NCBI GenBank assembly: GCA_024710005.1
Contig: JANJVQ010000026.1
Coordinates: 1-62,395 of the forward strand
Length of the DNA stretch: 62,395 nucleotides
Direction: 5' to 3'
Source: Paludibacter sp.
GTDB taxonomy: Bacteria; Bacteroidota; Bacteroidia; Bacteroidales; Paludibacteraceae
The position numbers and the translations under genes were made by a program. The notes beneath the pieces are model-generated. The model was not told the DNA's origin. It worked only from the letters and a program-made list of their open reading frames with translations, and did no database searches. Positions 46,514 to 54,573 of the stretch are shown here, in pieces; the stretch's first letter is position 1; every line of letters starts with the position of its first letter.

Positions 46514-46572
46514 ATAAACTGAAGAATAAAGGTGATAATTTCCAACACACGTGTTGAGAACTAAAAAATTTG

Positions 46573-46580
46573 TATCTTTG
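46573..46580 (+). promoter_or_regulatory. Minus-7 element, probable tmRNA promoter
   Basis: TATCTTTG, followed by CACGC, fits the minus-7 consensus, with GTTG at 46553-46556 as a weak minus-33 (16 bp). It lies about 115 bp before the mature tmRNA start, implying a 5' precursor that is trimmed. Confidence 0.5.
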
Positions 46581-46613
46581 CACGCAAACAAATCTGAGAA
46601 GTGAACAAACAGA

Positions 46614-46641
46614 GTAACATTTGTTACCAGTTTGTTACCAG
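46614..46641. repeat. 11-bp tandem repeat TTTGTTACCAG upstream of tmRNA
   Basis: TTTGTTACCAG occurs twice without a gap (46620-46630, 46631-46641). The first copy also forms the dyad GTAACA-TT-TGTTAC with 46614-46619. The site lies within the presumed tmRNA leader. It may be a protein-binding or recombinase site. Confidence 0.6.
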
Positions 46642-46695
46642 ACACTTTTCAAATATGTTGTTTTAATATGATTATCAATCAGATTAAACATTAAA

Positions 46696-47089
46696 GGGGC
46701 TGTTTGGTTTTGACAGCAGGCAGAAAGGATAAGTAAGCATGTCGAGCGGGGTGAAAACGGCTCGTAAATCACGGTTCACAAAATCATAACTGGCGAAACA
46801 AATTACGCTCTTGCTGCTTAATCGAATCATAGTAGATAAAGCTTAATCCAGGCACAAGGTGCCAGGACGGGACATCCTCCAAAGGCCGTCGCTCCGAGGC
46901 CGACGAATTGAGGGTGCAGCTAAATCGGGGATAGTCGCGCTTAGCCCCGGAGGTGCGATGAAATAAAGGGGATAAGGCGCAGATTGGTGGCTTCGGTCTT
47001 GCCTGCGCTCGAAAACCTAAGCGAAGATAAACATGTAGAAAGCTTATTATTTCCTTGTTTGGACGAGGGTTCGACTCCCTCCAGCTCCA
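46696..47089 (+). ncRNA. ssrA: tmRNA
   Basis: The tRNA-like ends pair GGGGCTG (46696-46702) with CAGCTCC (47082-47088), followed by discriminator A. A T-arm GAGGG-TTCGACT-CCCTC precedes the 3' strand. The tag frame starts at GGC 46792 and encodes GETNYALAA, then TAA (46819-46821). CCA is not encoded. tmRNA rescues stalled ribosomes with SmpB and tags the nascent chain for degradation. The accessory segment lies on its 5' side, whereas most integrations use the 3' end. Confidence 0.97.
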
Positions 47090-47109
47090 CTATTCTTATT
47101 CTAACACAC

Positions 47110-49020
47110 ATGGAAAACAGACCGACTATCATTGACCTTTTAAATCAAAGTGTCAGGCTTTACGCATCCAACCCGTTTCTATGGGAGAAAGTTACAACGG
47201 AGTTTGTTCCTACTACTTATCAGGAAACGCTTGAACAAACACACCGGATTGCTGCCGGATTAATCGCGCTGGGCGTAAAACCGGGGGATAAAATTTCTTT
47301 ACTTTCGGAAGGAAGAAACGCGTGGATAACGGGCGAACTGGGCATTCTCCATACAGGCGCCATCAATGTTCCGCTGTCGATCAAGTTGGAAGAAAGCAAT
47401 GATTTAATCTTCAGAATTCAGCATTCGGAGTCTGCTTATGTGGTTGTTTCGGGTGGACAACTCCGGAAAATAAGGACTATCATGGAGCAATTGCCGGATG
47501 TAAAACAGGTGATAGTAATCGACGAACAGGAATCGTATCTGGAAAAAGAGATGCCTTTATCTGCGTTGATTGAGAAAGGTGAAGCGCTGCTTAAAGATAA
47601 TCCGGATATTGTTACCCAAACGGCTGCTGCTATTAAACCCGACGATATCGCGACCATCAGCTACACTTCGGGCACGACTGCCGACCCGAAAGGTATCCTG
47701 CTCACGCACCGCAACTACACGGCGAATGTGGAACAGGCTTTGACGTTGATGAACATCCCACAAACTTTCAGAACACTCATCATACTGCCTTTGGATCACT
47801 GTTTCGCGCATGTGGCCGGTTTTTATAGTTTCATGGCAATGGGGGCCAGCGTGGGTACCGTGCAAACCGGTAAAACGGGCATGGAAACCCTGAAAAACAT
47901 TCCCATCAACATAAAGGAACTGAAACCTGACTTATTGTTGAGTGTACCTGCACTTGCCAAAAGTTTCAAAAAGAACATCGAAACCAGTATCCGTGCGAAA
48001 GGGCCTGTCATCAATCGCCTGTTTCATATCGCCCTCAACATGGCGTATGCATACAATAAGGAAGGATATAATAAAGGTCTGGGCTGGCAGAAGTTGAAGA
48101 AACCGCTGCTGTTTTTGTTCGATAAGATTTTGTTCTCAAAAATACGCGAAGGGATGGGTGGTAAGCTGAAATTCTTCATTGGTGGCGGCGCCTTGCTTGA
48201 TATCGACCTGCAACGTTTTTATTATGCCATTGGCATGCCGATGTTCCAGGGCTACGGACTCAGTGAAGCCACTCCGATTATTTCTTCAAACGGCTTGAAA
48301 CGGCACAAATTAGGTTCGTCGGGTTTTCTGGTAACCCCGATGGAGCTGAAAATATGTGATAGTGACGGCAACGAACTTCCTTTATATGAAAAAGGTGAAA
48401 TCGTGATAAAGGGAGAAAATGTGATGGCCGGCTACTACAAAAACGAAAAAGCAACCGCTGAAACGGTAGTTGATGGTTGGTTGCATACGGGAGATATGGG
48501 CTACATGGATAAAGATGGCTTCCTGTATGTGGTCGGACGGTTTAAAAGCCTGCTGATTTCAAGCGACGGCGAGAAATACAGTCCGGAAGGCATCGAAGAA
48601 TCGTTGGTGGAAAACTCGCACTTTATCGATCAGGTTTTACTGCATAACAACCAGGACGCGTATACAACCGCGCTGATTGTCCCGAACAAAGAAGCGCTGA
48701 AACGGTATGTACACCGCAAGCAACCTGAACTCGACTGGGATAAGCGTGAAGCGAAAGAAATCGCGCTGGATAAACTACAACGTGAGATTCTTGCCTACCG
48801 GAAAGGTGGCAAATTCGAAGGCATGTTTCCTGAAAGGTGGTTGCCTGCTGCCATCGCGGTGATTGGTGAACCTTTTACCGAGCAAAACGGATTGGTGAAC
48901 AGCACCATGAAAATCATCCGCGGCAAAGTAGAGGAAAGGTATGCGGATCGGATTGAGAAGATGTATGTCAACGGGGGAAAAGAAATTGTCAACCCGGAAA
49001 ACATCGATGCCTTAAGGTAA
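47110..49020 (+). CDS. AMP-forming long-chain acyl-CoA synthetase
   Basis: This 636-residue adenylate-forming enzyme has the P-loop ISYTSGTTADPKG, the GYGLSEATP motif and the hinge region DGWLHTGDMGYMDKDGFLYVVGR. It activates fatty acids to acyl-CoA at the membrane. The start MENRPTIIDLL at 47110 is used; an upstream in-frame ATG at 46984 lies inside the tmRNA gene and is not a plausible start. It stands alone and converges on uspA across a 119-bp hairpin repeat. Confidence 0.92.
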   Translation: MENRPTIIDLLNQSVRLYASNPFLWEKVTTEFVPTTYQETLEQTHRIAAGLIALGVKPGDKISLLSEGRNAWITGELGILHTGAINVPLSIKLEESNDLIFRIQHSESAYVVVSGGQLRKIRTIMEQLPDVKQVIVIDEQESYLEKEMPLSALIEKGEALLKDNPDIVTQTAAAIKPDDIATISYTSGTTADPKGILLTHRNYTANVEQALTLMNIPQTFRTLIILPLDHCFAHVAGFYSFMAMGASVGTVQTGKTGMETLKNIPINIKELKPDLLLSVPALAKSFKKNIETSIRAKGPVINRLFHIALNMAYAYNKEGYNKGLGWQKLKKPLLFLFDKILFSKIREGMGGKLKFFIGGGALLDIDLQRFYYAIGMPMFQGYGLSEATPIISSNGLKRHKLGSSGFLVTPMELKICDSDGNELPLYEKGEIVIKGENVMAGYYKNEKATAETVVDGWLHTGDMGYMDKDGFLYVVGRFKSLLISSDGEKYSPEGIEESLVENSHFIDQVLLHNNQDAYTTALIVPNKEALKRYVHRKQPELDWDKREAKEIALDKLQREILAYRKGGKFEGMFPERWLPAAIAVIGEPFTEQNGLVNSTMKIIRGKVEERYADRIEKMYVNGGKEIVNPENIDALR

Positions 49021-49055
49021 CCTACTGAGAACTCCTTATTTACACTAAAAACTAA

Positions 49056-49174
49056 GGTGCCTCAGAAGTGCTCAAATGCAAGGCGCTGAGATTGAGGATG
49101 AGGGAGCGTACTGGTGTACGTGACTGAATCCGAACATCGAAAGCAACGCAGCAGTTGAGCACTTCTGAGGCACC
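49056..49174. repeat. 119-bp palindromic element with perfect 20-bp arms
   Basis: GGTGCCTCAGAAGTGCTCAA (49056-49075) and its exact reverse complement (49155-49174) enclose about 80 bp. The interior holds further dyads, for example GCGTAC...GTACGT around the centre. It occupies the whole gap between the convergent acyl-CoA synthetase and uspA genes. It resembles a REP- or MITE-like element and could also act as a terminator. Confidence 0.85.
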
Positions 49175-49177
49175 GAC

Positions 49178-49948
49178 TTAGTCGCACAGCACATACAAAT
49201 CCCCCCGCGGATTTATCAACATAACCGGTACAGGCGACTTTATAATCAGGTGTAATTCCTTCGGACCGAAGACGATATCATCTAAGCCATACTCGCGGGA
49301 GGCACTGGCTATGATGAGTCCGCATGGGTGTTTTCGCACATAATTCACCGCATCAAACTCAATTTTAAAGCTATCCTTTTTACCTTTTTCCACTTGATAT
49401 TGCAAATTGAACTTATCAAGCACCGTACTGATTTTCTCTACATTGGTGGCTGCTTTGGAACCATAATCCTTGGCCAGAAGTAAAATTATTTCTGAATTAC
49501 AAAACCTGCCAAAAGCAGCGGCAAATTGCGCTTTCTCTATTTCTTCTATCAGAAAATTTACCGGGATAAGCACTCTACTGAAATTCATTTCCGCGAAACT
49601 ATCTTTGTGTATCACATAAGGTATCCTCAATATCCGACAGGCATGCAGGTATTTTTTTATAACCCGGGATTCATATTTCGGCAATTGAATAAAAAGAAAA
49701 GAGACTTCGTCCGTCTCGCAGATATTGCTCAACTCACTGACACCCGATGATCGTACAGCCAGATAATCCGCTTCGATTTTCATCCCTGACAAATGCGCTT
49801 CCAGGGTATTCTTCCGCTTGTCGATTCTGCTTTCCGGCACTTCCAGCATCATCACACCAAACTGCTTACCAAGTTTCCCGGCAAGTTCATGCGCTCCCCT
49901 GATGAGAGAGGAGGCGGTGGAAATGTGTTGGATTAAGACTGATATCAT
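49178..49948 (-). CDS. Universal stress protein, two-domain
   Basis: This 256-residue protein has two UspA-like halves (about 1-130 and 131-256). The second half ends in a GLIIASASREYGLDDIVFGPKE segment, resembling the nucleotide-binding GxxG(9)G region in degenerate form. Usp proteins are cytoplasmic stress-responsive proteins that may bind ATP. The gene is downstream of murF-alr on the same strand, separated by a heptamer-array hairpin. Confidence 0.82.
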   Translation of the reverse strand: MISVLIQHISTASSLIRGAHELAGKLGKQFGVMMLEVPESRIDKRKNTLEAHLSGMKIEADYLAVRSSGVSELSNICETDEVSFLFIQLPKYESRVIKKYLHACRILRIPYVIHKDSFAEMNFSRVLIPVNFLIEEIEKAQFAAAFGRFCNSEIILLLAKDYGSKAATNVEKISTVLDKFNLQYQVEKGKKDSFKIEFDAVNYVRKHPCGLIIASASREYGLDDIVFGPKELHLIIKSPVPVMLINPRGDLYVLCD

Positions 49949-49960
49949 TGTTTGTGGATA

Positions 49961-50067
49961 AATAGCGGAGAACGGAAAGCGGAGAACGGAGAACGATTGC
50001 TTATAAATATTTCAACAGGCGCAAGCATTGCGTCTCCTACGCTTTCCGTTTTCAGTTTTCCGCTATT
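49961..50067. repeat. Heptamer-array inverted pair between murF-alr and uspA
   Basis: The left arm is TAGCGGA, GAACGGA, AAGCGGA, GAACGGA, GAACG (about 49963-49995). The right arm (about 50039-50067) is its imperfect reverse complement. The loop contains a second small dyad (CGCAA-GCA-TTGCG). It lies 5 bp after the murF-alr stop on the minus strand. Confidence 0.78.
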
Positions 50068-50071
50068 AAAG

Positions 50072-52531
50072 CTATTCGCTAAAATAAACCCGCTTCACCC
50101 TCCTCGAAACGCCGGTCAGTATTTCGTAGGGTATCGTATTTAATTTATCTGCCATTTCGGAAATGGTGATGTAATCGCCGAAAATTTCGACTGTATCACC
50201 TTCCTGTACATCCATGCCGGTTACATCAATGGCAATCAAATCCATCGAGACATTGCCGAACACCCTGGCACGTTTTCCTTTAACAAGCACTTCTCCCAGA
50301 CCGTTGCCCAGTTTGCGGTTATAGCCATCGGCATAGCCAATCGGTAGCATGGCAATCAGCTTGTCTTCAGTCGCTATCCCATTGCGACTATAACCCACTG
50401 TTTCACCGGCTTTCACCTGTTTTAGTTGTAAGACAATGGTCTTCAGGGCGCAGACTTGTCGAAGCTTCACTTCAGGCAAGGCCGAAATACCATAATGGCC
50501 AATTCCCAGTCGCACCATATCAAACTGAAATTCCGGAAAACGTTCTGTTCCGGCAGAATTCAGGATATGTTTCAAAATGCGGTGTGGAAAGGCTTTCGAA
50601 AATTTATCAGCACAGGTATTTAACACACCCACCTGTTGCCGGGTAAAGTCATCCAGACGCGGTTCATCTGCTCCCGCCAGGTGAGAAAACACGGAACGTA
50701 CCTTTACCTGATTTTCGCTTTTCAGTAACTCAATCAACCCATCTACTTCTTCAGCATCAAATCCCAGGCGATGCATACCTGTATCAATCTTGATGTGTAT
50801 GGGATAATCAGTCAGCGCCAGTTTACCGGCAGCCTCCATGAATGCTTTCAACAAATTAAAGCTGTAAATTTCCGGTTCTAAATTATTTTCGAATAACACA
50901 TCGAAAGCACTCTTTTCCGGATTCATCACCACAATCGGGATACGAATACCGGCACGACGTAACTCAGCACCTTCATCGGCAACAGCAACAGCCAGATAAT
51001 CAACGCGGTGATGTTGCAGGGTTTTCGCAATTTCAACCGAGCCGCTACCATAAGCGAACGCTTTCACCATGCTCATGATTTTTGTTTCTCTGCGCAGTTT
51101 CGACCTGAAATAATTCAGGTTGTCGACCAAAGCATTCAGGTTCACCTCCAACACAGTTTCATGCGCAATTAGCTCCAGTTTATGAGAAATCTGTTCAAAA
51201 CCGAATTTTCGTGAGCCTTTCAACAAGATGGCTTCATGTCGGAAACCAGCTGATATCGGATCATTGAGAAACGATTCGGTGGTTGGGAAGAAATAGGATT
51301 CAATGGCCGAAAAAGCAGCTGCATGTCTGCCTATCTCGTCGCCTATCCCGATGAATCTATGGCAATTCCGGGCTAAGATAAGCTCTGCTACCTTTTGATA
51401 CAGCACATCGGGCTGAAATCCACTTTGCAAAATATCCGAAAGGATAATGGTTTTTGACAATTGCTTCGACACCGACTGTTGTGAAAGAAAATCGAGCGCA
51501 ATGTTCAGTGCATTCAAATCAGCATTGTAACTATCGTTGATAATCAAACAGTCCTGCACTCCATGCTTCACCTCCAGACGCATTGCCACTCGTTCGAGCT
51601 GAGACAGTTTACTATTAATATCCCCGACATTATATCCCTGATAAATAAGACAGGCAATACAGTGCATGGCATTCTCGACCGAAGCATCATCTGTAAACGG
51701 TATTTGAAAAGTATATTGTACATATTGGCGTTTAACAACCAACTCCGTTTGAGTTGCTGATTTGTTGATACTCAGGAGTTGCAGGTAACAGTCGGGCTGT
51801 TGTCCCCAACTCAACAACGCAGCATCTAAACCAGCTTGCTTAATTTCAGCATCCAAATGCGGATTATCCTCATTATATATCAAAACTTTAGCATGGGTAA
51901 AGAGCTTCAGTTTTTCTGTTATTTTCTGTTGCTGACTGATAAAGTTTTCCTGATGGGCATCGCCAATGTTCGTAAAAATCCCGATGGTCGGACGCACAAC
52001 ATGTTCGAGCTTAGCCATCTCTCCCGGCATGGAAATACCGGCTTCGAAAATACCCAGTTGCGTATCGGGTCTCAACTGCCAAACCGACAGAGGAACGCCA
52101 ATCTGAGAATTATAGCTACGTGGCGAACGCACAATTTTACATTCCTCGTGCAAAAGCTGGAAAAGCCATTCCTTCACGATTGTTTTGCCATTGCTGCCGG
52201 TAATCCCGATGATCGGAATTGAAAACTCCCGGCGATGTGCCGCCGCAATCTGTTGCAAAGCCATGAGAGTATCATCGACCAATAAAAACAGGGCATCCTG
52301 CATGGTTTCAAACTCGTCACGTACCTCACTGATGACAAAAGCGCGCAATCCCTGATTATACAATTCCTGCACGTACTGATGTCCGTTGTTCCGGTTAGTC
52401 ACGAGCGCGAAAAACAAACTTTCAGCAGGGAAAGTCAGCGACCGGCTATCAGTGAGTAACCACCCGATTTCACGGTCTCCGGCAATATCGCCCCCGAAAC
52501 CGAGGATATGAGTAATTTTTGAAAGTAACAC
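50072..52531 (-). CDS. murF-alr: Fused MurF ligase/alanine racemase
   Basis: The N-terminal about 430 residues form a Mur ligase (ATP loop IGITGSNGKTIVKEW) that adds D-Ala-D-Ala to UDP-MurNAc-tripeptide. The C-terminal about 370 form a fold III alanine racemase with the PLP lysine in MVKAFAYGSG and catalytic Tyr in VGYSRNGI. One chain thus makes D-alanine and uses its dipeptide, a fusion known in Bacteroidota. No ATG is available. GTG at 52531 fits the family start (LLSKITHILGFGG). A TTG at 52591 would place a hairpin and twenty unrelated residues in the protein. Confidence 0.93.
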   Translation of the reverse strand: MLLSKITHILGFGGDIAGDREIGWLLTDSRSLTFPAESLFFALVTNRNNGHQYVQELYNQGLRAFVISEVRDEFETMQDALFLLVDDTLMALQQIAAAHRREFSIPIIGITGSNGKTIVKEWLFQLLHEECKIVRSPRSYNSQIGVPLSVWQLRPDTQLGIFEAGISMPGEMAKLEHVVRPTIGIFTNIGDAHQENFISQQQKITEKLKLFTHAKVLIYNEDNPHLDAEIKQAGLDAALLSWGQQPDCYLQLLSINKSATQTELVVKRQYVQYTFQIPFTDDASVENAMHCIACLIYQGYNVGDINSKLSQLERVAMRLEVKHGVQDCLIINDSYNADLNALNIALDFLSQQSVSKQLSKTIILSDILQSGFQPDVLYQKVAELILARNCHRFIGIGDEIGRHAAAFSAIESYFFPTTESFLNDPISAGFRHEAILLKGSRKFGFEQISHKLELIAHETVLEVNLNALVDNLNYFRSKLRRETKIMSMVKAFAYGSGSVEIAKTLQHHRVDYLAVAVADEGAELRRAGIRIPIVVMNPEKSAFDVLFENNLEPEIYSFNLLKAFMEAAGKLALTDYPIHIKIDTGMHRLGFDAEEVDGLIELLKSENQVKVRSVFSHLAGADEPRLDDFTRQQVGVLNTCADKFSKAFPHRILKHILNSAGTERFPEFQFDMVRLGIGHYGISALPEVKLRQVCALKTIVLQLKQVKAGETVGYSRNGIATEDKLIAMLPIGYADGYNRKLGNGLGEVLVKGKRARVFGNVSMDLIAIDVTGMDVQEGDTVEIFGDYITISEMADKLNTIPYEILTGVSRRVKRVYFSE

Positions 52532-52572
52532 TTGTTTGATTTTATGAGTATATATGAATTTACACCGGTCGA

Positions 52573-52593
52573 TTTTGGTCGAAAAGACCAAAA
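52573..52593. promoter_or_regulatory. Short hairpin/dyad in the murF-alr leader
   Basis: TTTTGGTC-GAAAA-GACCAAAA is a perfect 8-bp inverted repeat about 45 bp before the GTG start of murF-alr and between divergent genes. It could be an operator or a leader hairpin. It has no T-run beyond the stem itself. Confidence 0.5.
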
Positions 52594-52634
52594 AACTGCC
52601 ATCGCTCTATATTGAATGTCTCATTTGAAACCTG

Positions 52635-52654
52635 TAAATTTGACGTCAAAAATA
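52635..52654. promoter_or_regulatory. Divergent minus-7 elements for the HU and murF-alr genes
   Basis: The plus strand has TAAATTTG (52635-52642), with ATTG 20 bp upstream (52611-52614), for the HU gene. The minus strand has TATTTTTG (52647-52654) for murF-alr. The two lie 4 bp apart, so transcription in the two directions may compete. Confidence 0.55.
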
Positions 52655-52734
52655 CGGAATAATATTTTAACTTAAAAGGAAAAAGGAAAAACCCCGCCAA
52701 ATATAAATCAAATAACTTTAAAAAATTTACGAAA

Positions 52735-53121
52735 ATGTCAATTAAGTATGTTTTGATACCAAAAGGTAACCCGTCTAAACCAGAAGAACCTAAGAAGTTT
52801 TACGCGAATGCCAAATCTGACGGAGAAGTTAATCTAAAAAAATTAAGTAAAGAAATAGCTGAAGGTTCAACGACCGTCAGTGACAGTGATGTATTGGCAG
52901 TTTTAAATGACCTGACCAAGTACTTGCGTCGTCATTTAGCAGAGGGGCAGATTGTCCGTTTCGGAGATTTTGGCTCCTTTCAGGTTACCCTTTCGAGCGA
53001 TGGTGCTGAAACCGAAGACAAGTTCAACCACACCATGATTAGAGGCAACAAAATAGCCTTCCGACCCGGTGTTGATTTAAAAGAGATGTTAAACAATTTA
53101 AAATACGAAAAGACAAAATAG
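52735..53121 (+). CDS. HU-HIG family DNA-binding protein
   Basis: This 128-residue HU/IHF-fold protein is of the Bacteroidales HU-HIG type. It has an N-terminal beta start MSIKYVLIPKGNP, a helical SDVLAVLNDLTKYLRRHLAEGQIVRFGDFGSF core and a C-terminal IRGNKIAFRPGVDLKEML. It binds and bends DNA. Unlike classic HU (about 90 residues) it has an extra N-terminal segment. A 22-bp tandem array starts 9 bp after its stop codon. Confidence 0.9.
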   Translation: MSIKYVLIPKGNPSKPEEPKKFYANAKSDGEVNLKKLSKEIAEGSTTVSDSDVLAVLNDLTKYLRRHLAEGQIVRFGDFGSFQVTLSSDGAETEDKFNHTMIRGNKIAFRPGVDLKEMLNNLKYEKTK

Positions 53122-53130
53122 ACACACTAT

Positions 53131-53238
53131 AAAAAGCAAGCGTGCGTTTGGTAAAAAGTAAGCGGGGATTTTACAAAAAGCAAACGTACGTTTTACAAAA
53201 AGCAAGCGTGCGTTTCCACAAACGCACGCTTACTTTTT
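53131..53238. repeat. Four 22-bp tandem repeats ending in an inverted copy (HU terminator)
   Basis: Units starting AAAAAGCAAGCGTGCGTTT begin at 53131, 53153, 53175 and 53197, exactly 22 bp apart. The second and third are diverged. An inverted copy at 53220-53238 pairs with the fourth (53197-53215) as a 19-bp stem with one mismatch and a 4-nt loop, ending in a T-run. The last hairpin should terminate the HU transcript; the purpose of the other copies is unknown. Confidence 0.9.
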
Positions 53239-53288
53239 AAAATCGCTCAATAATGATTTACTAAATAATTTTGGATACGAAATTTTAG

Positions 53289-53296
53289 TATATTTG
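53289..53296 (+). promoter_or_regulatory. Minus-7 element for the AraC-type gene
   Basis: TATATTTG fits TAnnTTTG, with TTTG (53270-53273) 15 bp upstream, shorter than ideal. The leader to the ATG at 53356 is about 55 nt. Confidence 0.5.
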
Positions 53297-53355
53297 TGCC
53301 GTGAAAATTACCGATATTGATAGCAACTTACTATAACTGAAATCATTCTTCTACT

Positions 53356-54573
53356 ATGAGCACAACCATCATTTATTTTTTCTCTGCAATCAACGTCCTA
53401 CTGGCACTGATGATGGTGTCGTATAACTGGAAAATAAATAAAAACGTTATATTCCTGGCTACATTTTTCGTACTGTTTGCACTTGAATCGAGCATGGCCA
53501 GTACATTTAATTTTGGCGGAAATCTTACTTTCTACACTTTTTTATTTGTTATCTCGCCGGTATTTTTCCTCAAAGCTCCTTTGCTCTACTTTTTCGTGCG
53601 TGGCATTGTAAACGACCGCTTTTACCTCAAGAAATCGGACATCCTGCATTTCATCCCCTTCTTTCTTCACCTGTTAGCCAATATGCCTTTCCTGCTGATG
53701 TCCTATGATCAACAACAACAAATAGCTGCCAATATCATGCAGAATCTTGATTATTACCGCGAGCTCAGGTTTTCATTATACCCTCTGACCTGGAACAACG
53801 CAGGTCGGGCAGTCCAGTTGTTTGCCTATATAGTTGCTTGCTTTGTATTAATGCGGCGAGTACGTTTTAAACTCCACCGGCTGAAAGGTCAACTCAAATA
53901 TCAATATAAATACACAACTCTGAGAATGAGGGTGATATTAATACTTGTCCTGTTGATTGCAACCATGTCTATCATCTTAAATTACATGTTTAGGTTGAAG
54001 TTGGATCATACAGAATTGATTCACACCATGTACGTTATCATTTATGTAATGGTATATGTTTACTTTTTCATCCCCTTATTTGTCATTCTGAGTCCAAAAC
54101 TACTATATGGTTTACCGCACCTGGAAACCAGTCATTTCTCAGCTACTCAATTCGGACAAGAGTCAGATGAACCGGAAGAAAAGCTTGAAAGCAATATCAA
54201 GAAGCAACATTTCCCGACTGAATATTACAATGATTTAGCGACTAAAATACTCAACTATATTGAAACGGATAAACCTTATCTGAACCCGGATTTTCAAATC
54301 AAAGATATCTGTGCTCATCTTTTAGTACCACAACATCACGTACATTATTGTCTGAATGAGATTTTGCATACGGATTTCCATGAATTGAGAACCGAGAAAA
54401 GAATAACGCATGCCAAAACAATCATGAAAAGAGTCAAGAATCCCGTTAAACCGGAAGATGCTGGCATTGAATCCGGATTTCTAACAAATAAAAGCTTCAG
54501 TATTGCTTTCCGGAAATATACCGGCATGACGCCTGAACAATGGCTGAATGCACAGGAAAATATCAAAGACTAA
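53356..54573 (+). CDS. Membrane-bound AraC-family transcription regulator
   Basis: This 405-residue protein has seven predicted membrane helices in residues about 1-250, then a cytoplasmic linker and a C-terminal AraC-type double helix-turn-helix (about 300-400: DICAHLLVPQHHVHYCLNEI and the ending GFLTNKSFSIAFRKYTGMTPEQW). Such membrane sensors in Bacteroidota link an unknown envelope signal to transcription. No target operon is evident. Its 3' end overlaps the convergent murI gene by 11 bp. Confidence 0.88.
   Translation: MSTTIIYFFSAINVLLALMMVSYNWKINKNVIFLATFFVLFALESSMASTFNFGGNLTFYTFLFVISPVFFLKAPLLYFFVRGIVNDRFYLKKSDILHFIPFFLHLLANMPFLLMSYDQQQQIAANIMQNLDYYRELRFSLYPLTWNNAGRAVQLFAYIVACFVLMRRVRFKLHRLKGQLKYQYKYTTLRMRVILILVLLIATMSIILNYMFRLKLDHTELIHTMYVIIYVMVYVYFFIPLFVILSPKLLYGLPHLETSHFSATQFGQESDEPEEKLESNIKKQHFPTEYYNDLATKILNYIETDKPYLNPDFQIKDICAHLLVPQHHVHYCLNEILHTDFHELRTEKRITHAKTIMKRVKNPVKPEDAGIESGFLTNKSFSIAFRKYTGMTPEQWLNAQENIKD

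Noticed and set aside
46984-47109. Longer start for the acyl-CoA synthetase
   Set aside because: The extra 42 codons lie within the tmRNA gene, and the family start matches Met at 47110.
52532-52591. TTG start of murF-alr at 52591
   Set aside because: The added residues do not fit the family and the DNA there holds a perfect hairpin; GTG at 52531 fits better.
53131-53238. CRISPR array
   Set aside because: The 22-bp units are contiguous without spacers, two are diverged, the last is inverted and no cas gene is present.
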